A stretch of 64,000 bases of DNA from JANQPX01 sp039197065 (GTDB taxonomy: Bacteria > Pseudomonadota > Alphaproteobacteria > Geminicoccales > Geminicoccaceae): assembly GCA_039197065.1 (NCBI GenBank), contig JBCCUL010000026.1, positions 1-64,000 on the forward strand, written 5' to 3'. Position numbers and translations under genes: made by a program. Position 1 is the stretch's first letter, and every line of letters starts with the position of its first letter. The notes beneath the pieces are model-generated. The model searched no databases and had not been told where the DNA came from. It was given only the letters and a program-made list of their open reading frames with translations. Shown one piece after another: positions 1 to 9,198 of the stretch.

Positions 1-189
1 CCGATACCGTCGATCTGACGGCCTTACAGTGGCTGAATCGCAAAGAACCGCGGGCATCGGAAAAAAACCGCCATCACCACCGCAGTGTCAAAAAATCAGA
101 AACATCCAAACGTTTCGTAACGACCAAGATCGAAAGCAGACATTCGCAGATGAAGAGACTGAGCTCGAATGGCTGTACGGGTAAGGAGG
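1..189. other. window edge, no supportable gene
   Basis: Two plus-strand frames are open from the left edge, one closing at a TAA at 182-184 and one at a TGA at 230-232. Neither translation resembles a family I know, and composition here is less GC-rich than in the genes. It may be intergenic, or the tail of a gene starting outside the window. Confidence 0.4.
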
Positions 190-228
190 TGCCAGACCCC
201 AAAGTCCACCCAGTGGCCGCGCCACCTA
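190..228 (-). repeat. stop-codon palindromic repeat, copy A (radC end)
   Basis: Read on the minus strand, the radC stop TAG is followed at once by GTGGCGCGGCCAC (213-225), a hairpin with a 5-bp stem and GCG loop, then GGTGGACTTTGGGG. This is the same order of parts as the other gene-end copies in the window (stop, hairpin, G-T-K-GACTT block). Confidence 0.7.
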
Positions 229-1230
229 GATGAGGCGTTGGGCGCGGAAGCTTAGGAAATCGTTGCGGCCGACGATGACGTGGTCGTGGACGGTGATGTC
301 GACCGAGTCGAGGGCGCGGATCACCTGTTTGGTCATGTCGATATCGGCTTTGGAGGGGGTGGGATCGCCGCTCGGGTGATTGTGCACTAGGATCACGGCT
401 GAGGCGGCGAGTTCGAGGGCGCGTTTCACGATTTCGCGCGGGTAGAGCGGCGTGTGATCCACGGTGCCCTGCTGCTGCACCTCGTCCCGGATCAGGCGGT
501 TCTTGCGATCGAGATAGAGGACGAGCAGGTGCTCGGTGGTCTTGTGGCGGAGCGTCACCTTCAGAAAATCGGTGAGCGACGTCCAGGAACCGATGATCGG
601 GTTTTCTTTGATCGGCTGATGAAGAATGCGCTCGAGCGCCAGCTGCACCGCCTTCAGGCGGGCGACCATGCGATCGGTGATGCCGGCGAGCGCGCCGAGG
701 CGGCCTTTGTCAGCGGCGAAGATGGCGCCGAGGCTGCCGAACTGATCCAGCAATTCGCGGCTGATGCTGCGCGGATCGAAGGGCGCGTCGCTCGATGCGA
801 TCAGAAGCTCGATAAGCTCTTCGTCGCTGATCACATGGGGACCGACGTCGAGCAGGCGGGCCAGAAGCGGATCGCGGCTGGCGAAGCCCTCGAAGCTGCC
901 GGCGGCCTCGTTCAGGCCGGGGCCGCTCGCCCGAATGTCTGCGGCTTCGATCTGGGCCAAGAGTTTCTGCAAGGCGTGCTTGCCGTCGAACAGCCAGGCC
1001 TCCTGCTCCTGATCCCAGCGTCCGCCGGCAGCTTCGAGACAGTCATTCAGCGGATAGGTATCGCCGCGGATGACATAGGCGGGAATGCCGTCATTGTCGC
1101 CGCGATAGGCGACCTCGAGGCCGAGACGCGCGAGCCGATCCGCAGGGTGGGACAACTCGCCATCGATGGCGAGCGTTCCGTCCAGATCGTCCTCCGGCGT
1201 GACCGAGGAGTGTCCGTTGGCAAAATGCAT
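226..1230 (-). CDS. radC: RadC/JAB domain DNA-repair-associated protein with extra N-terminal domain
   Basis: 334-residue RadC (UPF0758) protein. The C-terminal half is the JAB/MPN metalloprotease-like domain: the zinc motif H-N-H-P-S-G-D-P-T-P-S-x3-D lies near residues 283-298. Before it is the helix-hairpin-helix-like RadC domain (about 115-205). Unusually, about 100 residues precede this and include a G-G-R-W-D-x5-W-L-F motif like that of small DUF5710-type domains; canonical RadC proteins are shorter. The start at 1230 was chosen for a GGAGAAG ribosome site about 7 nt upstream, dropping 15 upstream codons that are also open. The biochemical role of RadC remains uncertain; the name is historical. 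It diverges from the AsmA gene. Confidence 0.88.
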   Translation of the reverse strand: MHFANGHSSVTPEDDLDGTLAIDGELSHPADRLARLGLEVAYRGDNDGIPAYVIRGDTYPLNDCLEAAGGRWDQEQEAWLFDGKHALQKLLAQIEAADIRASGPGLNEAAGSFEGFASRDPLLARLLDVGPHVISDEELIELLIASSDAPFDPRSISRELLDQFGSLGAIFAADKGRLGALAGITDRMVARLKAVQLALERILHQPIKENPIIGSWTSLTDFLKVTLRHKTTEHLLVLYLDRKNRLIRDEVQQQGTVDHTPLYPREIVKRALELAASAVILVHNHPSGDPTPSKADIDMTKQVIRALDSVDITVHDHVIVGRNDFLSFRAQRLI

Positions 1231-1496
1231 GGTGAACTTCTCCGTGACCGCGCCTATAGATCGATTTAAGCGCAATAATTTTCAACTAAAAGTTATTCTC
1301 ATCGCCTTGGAAAATCCAGAGCCTTCTTTCCTCCCTGATTCCCCTGCCCTTTCACGCTTGGAAGATCAGGCCTCCGATCGATGTCAGCCGCCCAAAACAG
1401 GCCTGGAACGCGCGTGACATCGGTTGCCCCTGCCATGCCGCCCGCCTATAGCTGATAACACGTTGGTTTCTCCCGTTATTTGCATCGGAACGTCGA

Positions 1497-4400
1497 TTGC
1501 GCCTTTGGATTGCCGCCGCAGGTCTCATCGGGATCGCCGCCCTCGGGCTGGCGGCCGTTCCGGGCATGGTCGACTGGAACAGCTATCGCCCGGACATCGA
1601 GACGGCGGCGATCGAGCTTTCCGGCCATGACGTGACCATTAGCGGCCCGATCACAATGACGCTGCTACCGCGTCCCGTGCTGACCTTCCGGGACATGACG
1701 TTGAGCGGCAGGACGGAAGACGCGATCGGCTTCAAGCTGTCCGCCAATCAGGCGGAGGCAACGCTCGAGGTCGGCCCGCTTCTGGCCGGGCGACCGGTGG
1801 TTCAGGGCCTCCGCCTGAAGCGGCCGGTGCTGAGCGTCGATGACAACAACAGCCGGCGGCTCAGCGCCTGGCCGCCAAAATGGCGGGATTGGTCGGCGCT
1901 GTTCCAACGGCTCGATCTCGAGACGATCGAGATCGCCGACGGCTGGATCGAGATCGCCGAGGATGGCTCGGCGCGCGATTTCTCGCTCCGTGACATCTCG
2001 ATGCAGCTGCAGATCGGCGGGCCTGACGGACCGCTCGAAGCCGCAGGCCTTTTCAAGACAAAGCGCCACGAATTCACCGTGACGGCGGCGTTCGGCCGGT
2101 CTGACCGGAACGGCGTGCGTTCGGCCAAGGTGCAGATCGATGCGCGCAATGGCGTCGAGGAGACGACCGCGCTTGGCTTCAGCGGCAGGCTCGCCAACGC
2201 CGGCGACGATGAGGGGCTTAGCGGGCGGGTCACGCTTTCCGGCCCCGACCTGCAGCATGGGCTGGCTGCGATCTCGGCGGCTACGGGTTATCCCTCGACC
2301 TTTTTGTCTCTCGCCGAGGCTCAACCCTTCGCGATCGAGGGCCGGATCGATGTCGATCAAGCCGGCATGCGCTCCGAAGACCTGCAGCTCAAGCTCTCGG
2401 ACAAGCTGGGCAAGGGACGTATCGACCTCCAGCTCCATCCGCAGACAAGGCTGGATCTGGGCGCGGAATTGCCCGCGTTCCGCCTGGCTGACGACGCCGG
2501 CCTCTCCGATTTCCTGCCGCTGGACCTTCTCTCCAAGCTGCGCGTTCCTCCGGGCGAGATCGATATTCGGCTGCGCGAGCTGATCTATCGCGGCGAAGCG
2601 GCACGCAAGGGAAGCCTGACGCTGAAGACCGGATCGGACTGGGTGACGAAGGTCGAGCAGGCGAAGGTGCAGCTGCCGGGGCTGGTCGACCTGGCGTTCG
2701 AGGGCGGGCTTTATGCAGGTGAGATCGGACCCCGCCTCGAAGGAAAGCTCGCGGCGGTCGGCGATGATCTGGCGAGCACGCTCGCCTGGCTCGGTCTGCT
2801 CGACGGTGATGGCGGAGGCCGAGGCTGGCGCGGTTTCAGCCTGGAGAGCGCTATCGACGTCAGCAGCGTCGAGATTGCGCTATCCGCTATCGATATGCGC
2901 CTGGATTCGTCGAAGCTCCAAGGCGATGCCAGCCTGCGTTTCAGCGAAAGGCGGCACCTCACGCTCGACGCCGATGTCGAGCGGCCGAACCTGGATCTCT
3001 ATGGCGATGGCGGCGACATGCGGGCCTTGGCGTCCGGACTTGCAGATGGATTGAAGGCGATCGATGCCGAGATCGACGCGCGTTTCAAGAGAGTGAACTG
3101 GCAGGGTCTGCATCTCGAAGAGGGCGAGATCGCGGCCGACGCCGACCAGGGCAAACTGACGCTTCGCAGGATCGTTGCAAAAACCATCGGCGATACGGAG
3201 CTTTCCGTCAGCGGCGAGATCGACCTCCAGGACAGCGTCGCCGATGTCACGGCAGAGCTGCAGAGCGAACATCCGGTGCGTGCGCTTCGTCATCTGGAGG
3301 TGCCGCTGCCGCTTACCTCCAGCCGCCCGCGCGCGCTCAAGCTCAGCGGCGGCATGAACGGCACCTTCGAGAGCTTCGCGCTCAAGGTCGAGGCCGACTA
3401 TGATGAGGGCAGCGCCGTCGTCGAAGGCGAGGCCGGATGGACGCCGGAACGCCCCTGGTATGATCTGACGCTGAGCGCGCGGCATCCCGATCACCAGGCG
3501 CTGGCGAGCCAGTTCGGACTTGCGCCGCTGGTGGCGAGTGGCGATGCCAGGGGCGCGCTCGGGCTTGCAGGCAGGCTTCGTCACAAGGCGACAACCCCTT
3601 GGATCGCCTCCGGCAGCGTGCAGCTTGGCCCGACAACGATGACCGGCAGCCTGGCATTTCGCGATGGATCGCCGGACGGGCCGTTCGAAGCCAAACTCAG
3701 CGTCGGCGCCCCTCAAAAGGACAGCCTTGCCCCGTTTCTCATCCTGTCGGGCATTCGGCTGACCGGCGACTGGACGCCTGCCCGCTGGCTGGGACGACTG
3801 CCGACTATCGGGCTCAGCACCGCATGGCTCGATAAGGCCGAAGGCACGATCTCGCTTGCCAGCAAGGGCGGTCTTGCGGGGGATGGCCTGACCATGGAGG
3901 CGCGGCTTGCCGACGGTCTCCTCTATGTCGAACAGCTGGAGGCCAGTCCCTGGCAGGGGCAGATGCAGGCCGAGATCACCCTCGAACAGAAGCGGGACCA
4001 GCCCTTTCTCGCCGTGGCCGTTGATCTCGATCAGGTCGAAGCCGCTGATTTCGCCACCTGGCTTGGGGTCAAGAGCGGGCTCAGCGGGCCGCTCGATATC
4101 GATGTCGAGGCGAGCACCTTCGGGCGCACGCCTTATCAATTGATGGCGGGGCTTTCCGGCGAGATGACGATTAGGGCGGGCCCGGGGGAAATCCGAGGCC
4201 TTGGCGTTCCCGGACTTCGCAAAGCGCTGCTGCCGGTTAGAAGCGATGATGTGGCGATCGATCGAGCGCTGTCTTTGCAGTTCAACGAGATCGACGCGAA
4301 AGCCGGCCTTAGCCGCGGCGTCCTGTCGTTCGAGGACAGCCGTCTCGCGCTTGGCTCGACAGCAGAGGATGACAGCGCGTTCGTGATTGAGGGCTCTGCT

Positions 4401-4535
4401 GATCTGCTTCTTTGGGTGCTCGATCTTGCGCTTCGCCGCGACACAGAGAGTGAAGAAGCGACGGCCCCTTCCCCCGTCTACCGCTTGTTCGGACCACCTG
4501 ACCGCCCGGCCGCCGTGACCGCTGCGGGGAACTGA
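1497..4535 (+). CDS. AsmA family protein
   Basis: 1012-residue AsmA/YhdP-like protein. A single N-terminal membrane anchor (about residues 3-22) is followed by the family opening with V-D-W-N-S-Y-R and an L-L-P-R-P-V-L-T-F segment, then long repetitive beta-rich sequence, as in proteins that bridge the inner membrane and the outer envelope. The family is known to form periplasmic hydrophobic grooves linked to phospholipid transport and outer-membrane homeostasis; that role here is inferred. The only start in reach is TTG at 1497 without a good ribosome site. The 3' end overlaps the convergent DUF952 gene by about 58 bp. Confidence 0.85.
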   Translation: MRLWIAAAGLIGIAALGLAAVPGMVDWNSYRPDIETAAIELSGHDVTISGPITMTLLPRPVLTFRDMTLSGRTEDAIGFKLSANQAEATLEVGPLLAGRPVVQGLRLKRPVLSVDDNNSRRLSAWPPKWRDWSALFQRLDLETIEIADGWIEIAEDGSARDFSLRDISMQLQIGGPDGPLEAAGLFKTKRHEFTVTAAFGRSDRNGVRSAKVQIDARNGVEETTALGFSGRLANAGDDEGLSGRVTLSGPDLQHGLAAISAATGYPSTFLSLAEAQPFAIEGRIDVDQAGMRSEDLQLKLSDKLGKGRIDLQLHPQTRLDLGAELPAFRLADDAGLSDFLPLDLLSKLRVPPGEIDIRLRELIYRGEAARKGSLTLKTGSDWVTKVEQAKVQLPGLVDLAFEGGLYAGEIGPRLEGKLAAVGDDLASTLAWLGLLDGDGGGRGWRGFSLESAIDVSSVEIALSAIDMRLDSSKLQGDASLRFSERRHLTLDADVERPNLDLYGDGGDMRALASGLADGLKAIDAEIDARFKRVNWQGLHLEEGEIAADADQGKLTLRRIVAKTIGDTELSVSGEIDLQDSVADVTAELQSEHPVRALRHLEVPLPLTSSRPRALKLSGGMNGTFESFALKVEADYDEGSAVVEGEAGWTPERPWYDLTLSARHPDHQALASQFGLAPLVASGDARGALGLAGRLRHKATTPWIASGSVQLGPTTMTGSLAFRDGSPDGPFEAKLSVGAPQKDSLAPFLILSGIRLTGDWTPARWLGRLPTIGLSTAWLDKAEGTISLASKGGLAGDGLTMEARLADGLLYVEQLEASPWQGQMQAEITLEQKRDQPFLAVAVDLDQVEAADFATWLGVKSGLSGPLDIDVEASTFGRTPYQLMAGLSGEMTIRAGPGEIRGLGVPGLRKALLPVRSDDVAIDRALSLQFNEIDAKAGLSRGVLSFEDSRLALGSTAEDDSAFVIEGSADLLLWVLDLALRRDTESEEATAPSPVYRLFGPPDRPAAVTAAGN

Positions 4536-4858
4536 TGCCGACCGTTTTCTCCAAGCGGGAGGGCGTTCACGGCGGCGACCGCTTCGAGCGGCAGATCGCC
4601 GTAGAGGTGAGGAAAGAGCTGGCCGCCGCGTGACGGCTCGTAGACCAGCGCCTCGCCCAAGGCATCGGCCTTGACCGTCACGAGGAGCAGATCGGATTGA
4701 TCCGCGAAATGCTTGGCAGCGGTCTCGGCCGCCTGTTCGGCGGTGGAGAAGTGGATATAGCCATCCGCAAGGTCGACGGGCGCTCCCTTGAAGACGCCGT
4801 CTTTCTCAGCCTCGGCCCATTGCGCCGCCGTGACGATTTTGTAGATGACGGCGTCCAT
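4478..4858 (-). CDS. DUF952 domain protein
   Basis: 126-residue DUF952 protein. The hallmarks are the opening I-Y-K-I, a G-Y-I-H-F-S-T segment near residue 34, and R-G-G-Q-L-F-P-H-L-Y-G in the second half. The family fold is related to ADP-ribosyltransferase-like enzymes and its function is unknown. The start at 4858 (second ATG of an ATG-ATG pair) was chosen; GGAGGG lies 4 nt before it. That ribosome site is part of a copy of the gene-end repeat that follows fumC, so the repeat seems to have been recruited as the leader. The tail overlaps asmA. Confidence 0.8.
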   Translation of the reverse strand: MDAVIYKIVTAAQWAEAEKDGVFKGAPVDLADGYIHFSTAEQAAETAAKHFADQSDLLLVTVKADALGEALVYEPSRGGQLFPHLYGDLPLEAVAAVNALPLGENGRHQFPAAVTAAGRSGGPNKR

Positions 4859-4861
4859 CAT

Positions 4862-4901
4862 GCCCTCCAAGTGAACGCCATGGCCGCGCCATGCGCGCCG
4901 G

Positions 4902-4904
<3 letters not shown>
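4862..4904 (-). repeat. stop-codon palindromic repeat, copy O (fumC end)
   Basis: Minus strand: the fumC TAG is followed by the hairpin ATGGCGCGGCCAT (4880-4892) and GGCGTTCACTTGGAGGGC. The outer stem pair is A-T instead of the usual G-C, a compensatory change. Its GGAGGG is the Shine-Dalgarno of the DUF952 gene. Confidence 0.65.
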
Positions 4905-6308
<1,404 letters not shown>

Positions 6309-6443
6309 GATGACGTCCGCTGGCTGTCCTGGATTTCGCCTGCGCATGAAGGCCATCGGCCGGGCAGATGTCAATCAGGGATTTACAGCGAATGCGTCAT
6401 GGATCCGAGCAGCCAAGCGGCTCGGCACGTCAACGGGTCGTTT

Positions 6444-6986
6444 TCAGGACTTCTTGCGGAACTGATCGAGGGTCACGACTTCGGCGCTGTCGCCATCCTT
6501 TGCAGCCTCGGCGGGTTTTGCCGCCGGTTCATTGCCAACTTCCGGCAGCGGCATGGCTGTGATATCACCCTCGCCCGCTTCCGGTTCGAGGTCGGGCTCA
6601 TCCTCTTCGACGTCGTCATTGTGACCTTTGGCCGTGAGATTGAACTGCAGGCCGAATTCGACGCTCGGATCGGCAAAGACGGTGATCGCTTCGAAGGGAA
6701 TGGTGATTGGCTGAGACACATTGTTGAAGCTCAGCGTCACGCTGAACCCGTCTTCATTCACCTCCAGCCCCCAGAATTCATGCTGCAGGACGATCGTCAT
6801 CTCGGTGGGATAGCGGGCTTTGAGTTCGTCCGAGAGAGAGACGCCGGGATGGTTGGTCAGAAATGTGACGTAGATATTATGCCGGCCCGGGAGGCCATGC
6901 TCTGCCACCAGTGTCAGCGTATCGCGGACGACATGCCTGAGCGCATGTTCGACGAGTTTAGGATAGTCGATGGTCTGATCGGACAT
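6444..6986 (-). CDS. sspB: SspB-type ClpXP adaptor
   Basis: 180-residue alphaproteobacterial SspB (stringent starvation protein B family). The folded domain covers about residues 1-125, with H-G-L-P-G-R-H-N-I-Y-V-T-F and V-S-L-S near the substrate groove. An acidic, low-complexity linker (about 125-165) follows, and the protein ends V-V-T-L-D-Q-F-R-K-K-S, matching the ClpX-binding tail of the family. SspB tethers ssrA-tagged proteins to ClpXP for degradation. It lies about 170 bp from the tmRNA terminator, on the same strand, so adaptor and tag source are neighbours. Confidence 0.92.
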   Translation of the reverse strand: MSDQTIDYPKLVEHALRHVVRDTLTLVAEHGLPGRHNIYVTFLTNHPGVSLSDELKARYPTEMTIVLQHEFWGLEVNEDGFSVTLSFNNVSQPITIPFEAITVFADPSVEFGLQFNLTAKGHNDDVEEDEPDLEPEAGEGDITAMPLPEVGNEPAAKPAEAAKDGDSAEVVTLDQFRKKS

Positions 6987-7171
6987 GAAGGCGCAGTGCT
7001 CTGGAGGTTCGTCTAACGAAGCTGGAATGAAGTTCTGATGTTAGTCTGTGAAGACCGAGCGGTCCAGGGGCAAGCCGCTTTGAATATGGCGCTGGACAAC
7101 GCCCTTTACCAAAGGATCTGCGGCGTTTTTTACAAGCTTCGACATGTGCTTCAAGATAAAAAGCGGCACCT

Positions 7172-7203
7172 AAAACAAAACCCGGCCGCTTTCGCGGCCG
7201 GGT
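7172..7203 (-). terminator. ssrA terminator
   Basis: Minus strand: the hairpin CCCGGCCGC-GAAA-GCGGCCGGG is followed by TTTTGTTTT. Strong intrinsic terminator closing the tmRNA transcript. Confidence 0.9.
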
Positions 7204-7508
7204 CCGTGAGGGGCTTCTGTTGCCCGGTGCCCCTCAAACCGCGCTAACTCGCACTACTTACGCAGCGAGAGCAGCAGGAGCCATACGGTTATCGTTGGCA
7301 TCTCTAAGATTGGTCCGGTATCGGTGGTACCATGCCGGGCGAAAACTATCCCTTTATTACGCGCGTCGAGCCTGGTTCGCCCCCATAAAAGCCCGTTTCC
7401 CATCAAACCTTGGAAACCGGCGGGATTTGGTGGAGGCGCCGGGTACTGCCCCCGGGTCCGCTACGCCTATTCCGAACAGCGTTTATCGCCATAGTCGGAC
7501 AAGCCGAC
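7204..7508 (-). ncRNA. ssrA: two-piece (permuted) tmRNA
   Basis: Permuted tmRNA of the alphaproteobacterial kind. In transcription order: the acceptor piece ending CGCCTCCACCA with its 3' end at 7428; an intervening loop of about 43 nt (7385-7427); then the coding piece starting GGGGGCG at 7384. GGGGGCG and CGCCTCC form a 7-bp acceptor stem with G3-U70, the alanine identity pair. The tag frame runs 7299-7258 and encodes ANDNRMAPAALAA then TAA. The opening ANDN suits SspB and the ending LAA/ALAA suits ClpXP. The outer ends are estimates: 5' from a promoter-like pair, 3' from the terminator. Confidence 0.93.
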
Positions 7509-7514
7509 ATGCCT

Positions 7515-7543
7515 AATATAGGCGCCCATGGGTTAATTTTAAA
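7515..7543 (-). promoter_or_regulatory. candidate ssrA promoter
   Basis: Minus strand: TTTAAA (7543-7538) and TATATT (7520-7515) with a 17-nt spacer, just upstream of the tmRNA acceptor piece. The -10 is good and the -35 is weak. Confidence 0.4.
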
Positions 7544-7618
7544 GAAACAAAGATGTAAGGGCCTGATCCCTCGGCACCTGGAGGGAAGGAAGGCGGGGAA
7601 TTCCGACGCCTTAGCGCC

Positions 7619-8074
7619 TCAAATCTCGACCCGTTCTCCCGCCAGATAGCGGAGGATATCTATACGGCTGACGATGCCGACGAGCTTGCCGTCACGGACG
7701 ACCGGAAGCTGCTTGATCTGACGTCTTGAGAGCATGGAAACGAGCTTCTTGAGCCCATCGCGTTCCGAAATGAGCAGGACGTCCCGGGACATGACCTCCT
7801 CGACCCGACGTTCGCCCTGACCGAGCACGTCCTTCAGATCGGAAGTGGTCGAGGTCAGCAGGGTCAGCCACCAGGACCGGTCGGCATCCCGCCTGGCTTC
7901 GGCGCTCCGAATGAGGTCTCCCTCGCTGACGATCCCTTGGAGCCGTCTGTCATCATCGACCACCGGCAAGGCGGTGATCTTGTTTTTGAGGATGATGCCT
8001 GCAACCTCAGTAACCAGCGTATCGGGTTTGACGGTCATGACGTCCGTCGTCATCAAATCGGCAGCGGTTACCAT
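7619..8074 (-). CDS. tandem CBS-domain protein
   Basis: 151 residues holding two CBS motifs: one at about 5-60 (D-L-M-T-x-D-V ... I-T-A-L-P-V-V-D-D-D) and one at about 93-148 (E-V-M-S-R-D-V ... I-K-Q-L-P-V-V-R-D-G-K-L-V-G-I-V-S-R-I-D-I). A central W-W-L-T-L-L segment separates them. CBS pairs bind adenosine nucleotides and act as energy or ionic-strength sensors; no effector domain is fused, so the target is unknown. It has its own ATG start and lies between the tmRNA and the DUF533 gene. Confidence 0.85.
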   Translation of the reverse strand: MVTAADLMTTDVMTVKPDTLVTEVAGIILKNKITALPVVDDDRRLQGIVSEGDLIRSAEARRDADRSWWLTLLTSTTSDLKDVLGQGERRVEEVMSRDVLLISERDGLKKLVSMLSRRQIKQLPVVRDGKLVGIVSRIDILRYLAGERVEI

Positions 8075-8190
8075 CGTCGAGCATCCGGCTTCTATCGAAC
8101 TGATCTTCCGCCCAGCAGCGAAGGAGCGGATAGGTCCTGGCCGTTAAGCCTACGCCCGAACATCTATGAAAGGGTTAACGGCAACAAAAA

Positions 8191-8216
8191 AAGGGCAGGT
8201 CTGCACCTGCCCTTTT
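8191..8216 (-). terminator. intrinsic terminator of the DUF533 gene
   Basis: Minus strand: GGGCAGGT-GCAG-ACCTGCCC followed by TTTTTTTG. It also has a short T run on the plus side, but no plus-strand gene ends here. Confidence 0.85.
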
Positions 8217-8247
8217 CGCCTCTCAAGATGACTTGAAGGCTAGCGGC

Positions 8248-9024
8248 TCAGGCCACCGACGGAGCGCCGAGCACATTGTGCAGGCTCGCCACCACCTGAT
8301 CATCGAGACCGAGCTTCGAGGACAGCTCGCGGAGATAGGCGCGCTCGGCCGCGGTATCGACGTTGATCGCCAGGAGCGATGCCGCATAGACCTGGGCCGC
8401 CGTCTGCGGATCGGGCACGTCGCGCACCAGCGCGTCGATGTCGAGCGGTGCGGCCGCCTCTTCGGTGACGAAGCGCCGGGTTTCCTCATCGGCGCCCGCG
8501 TCCTGCAGCTTGTCCAGGATACGCTCGCGCTCGCGTTCATCGATCTGGCCATCGGCCTTGGCGGCCGACAGCATCGCCTTCAAGGCGAGGACGGCGCGAT
8601 TTTCGAGGGCTTCCGCCTCGTCGACGGTTTCCGGCGGGCGCATGCCGACCGGCAGGTCCTGATCGCGCTGGCTGGCCATCTTCTCCTGAATGGTCTTGCC
8701 TTTGTTCAAGGCGTCATAAGCTGCAGTTCCCAAGATCGCCATCAGGGCGCCGCCGATGCCGCCCTTGATACCGCCGCCGAGCAGCACGCCGAGGGCGGCG
8801 CCGATGCCGCCGACCATACGCTTGTCGCGTTTGGCGAGAAGCTCCTTGGCCTTATCGAGAACATCCTGCGCGCCGCCACCCTGCCCGCCGGACAGCATGT
8901 CTTTGATCTGATCCCCGAGCGAGCCGAGCCCGCCGTCGGTCACCGCGTGCTTGATGCGATCCAGCGATTTGCTGGAAAGACCATCCTGCTGAATCTGCCG
9001 GAGCAGATCACCAAAGTCGACCAT
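8248..9024 (-). CDS. DUF533 / TerB-like protein
   Basis: 258 residues. The N-terminal third is polar. A very glycine-rich hydrophobic stretch follows (about 70-105, with G-G-I-G-A-A-L-G-V-L-L-G-G-G repeats), which may be membrane-associated. The C-terminal TerB-like helical domain (about 140-250) contains A-A-K-A-D-G-Q-I-D-x-x-E-R-E-R-I, the metal-binding-like D-G-x-I-D motif of TerB. Matches DUF533 (YebE-like) proteins, whose function is not settled. It is followed by a strong terminator and appears monocistronic. Confidence 0.85.
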   Translation of the reverse strand: MVDFGDLLRQIQQDGLSSKSLDRIKHAVTDGGLGSLGDQIKDMLSGGQGGGAQDVLDKAKELLAKRDKRMVGGIGAALGVLLGGGIKGGIGGALMAILGTAAYDALNKGKTIQEKMASQRDQDLPVGMRPPETVDEAEALENRAVLALKAMLSAAKADGQIDERERERILDKLQDAGADEETRRFVTEEAAAPLDIDALVRDVPDPQTAAQVYAASLLAINVDTAAERAYLRELSSKLGLDDQVVASLHNVLGAPSVA

Positions 9025-9198
9025 GCCGTTTCCTCTCCATTCTTCGTGCGGTTGGCAGCCTATGGTTTGAATGTGGCCGATCGGCAGCGTGATGCAAGGC
9101 GCGCCGCAACAAGACGATCGCTGCCCCCTCGCGCAGGCGCATCATTTGTGCTTAGAAAGTTTCCAGATTGGCGCGGTAAGACTCGGGGAGCAGCAAGA

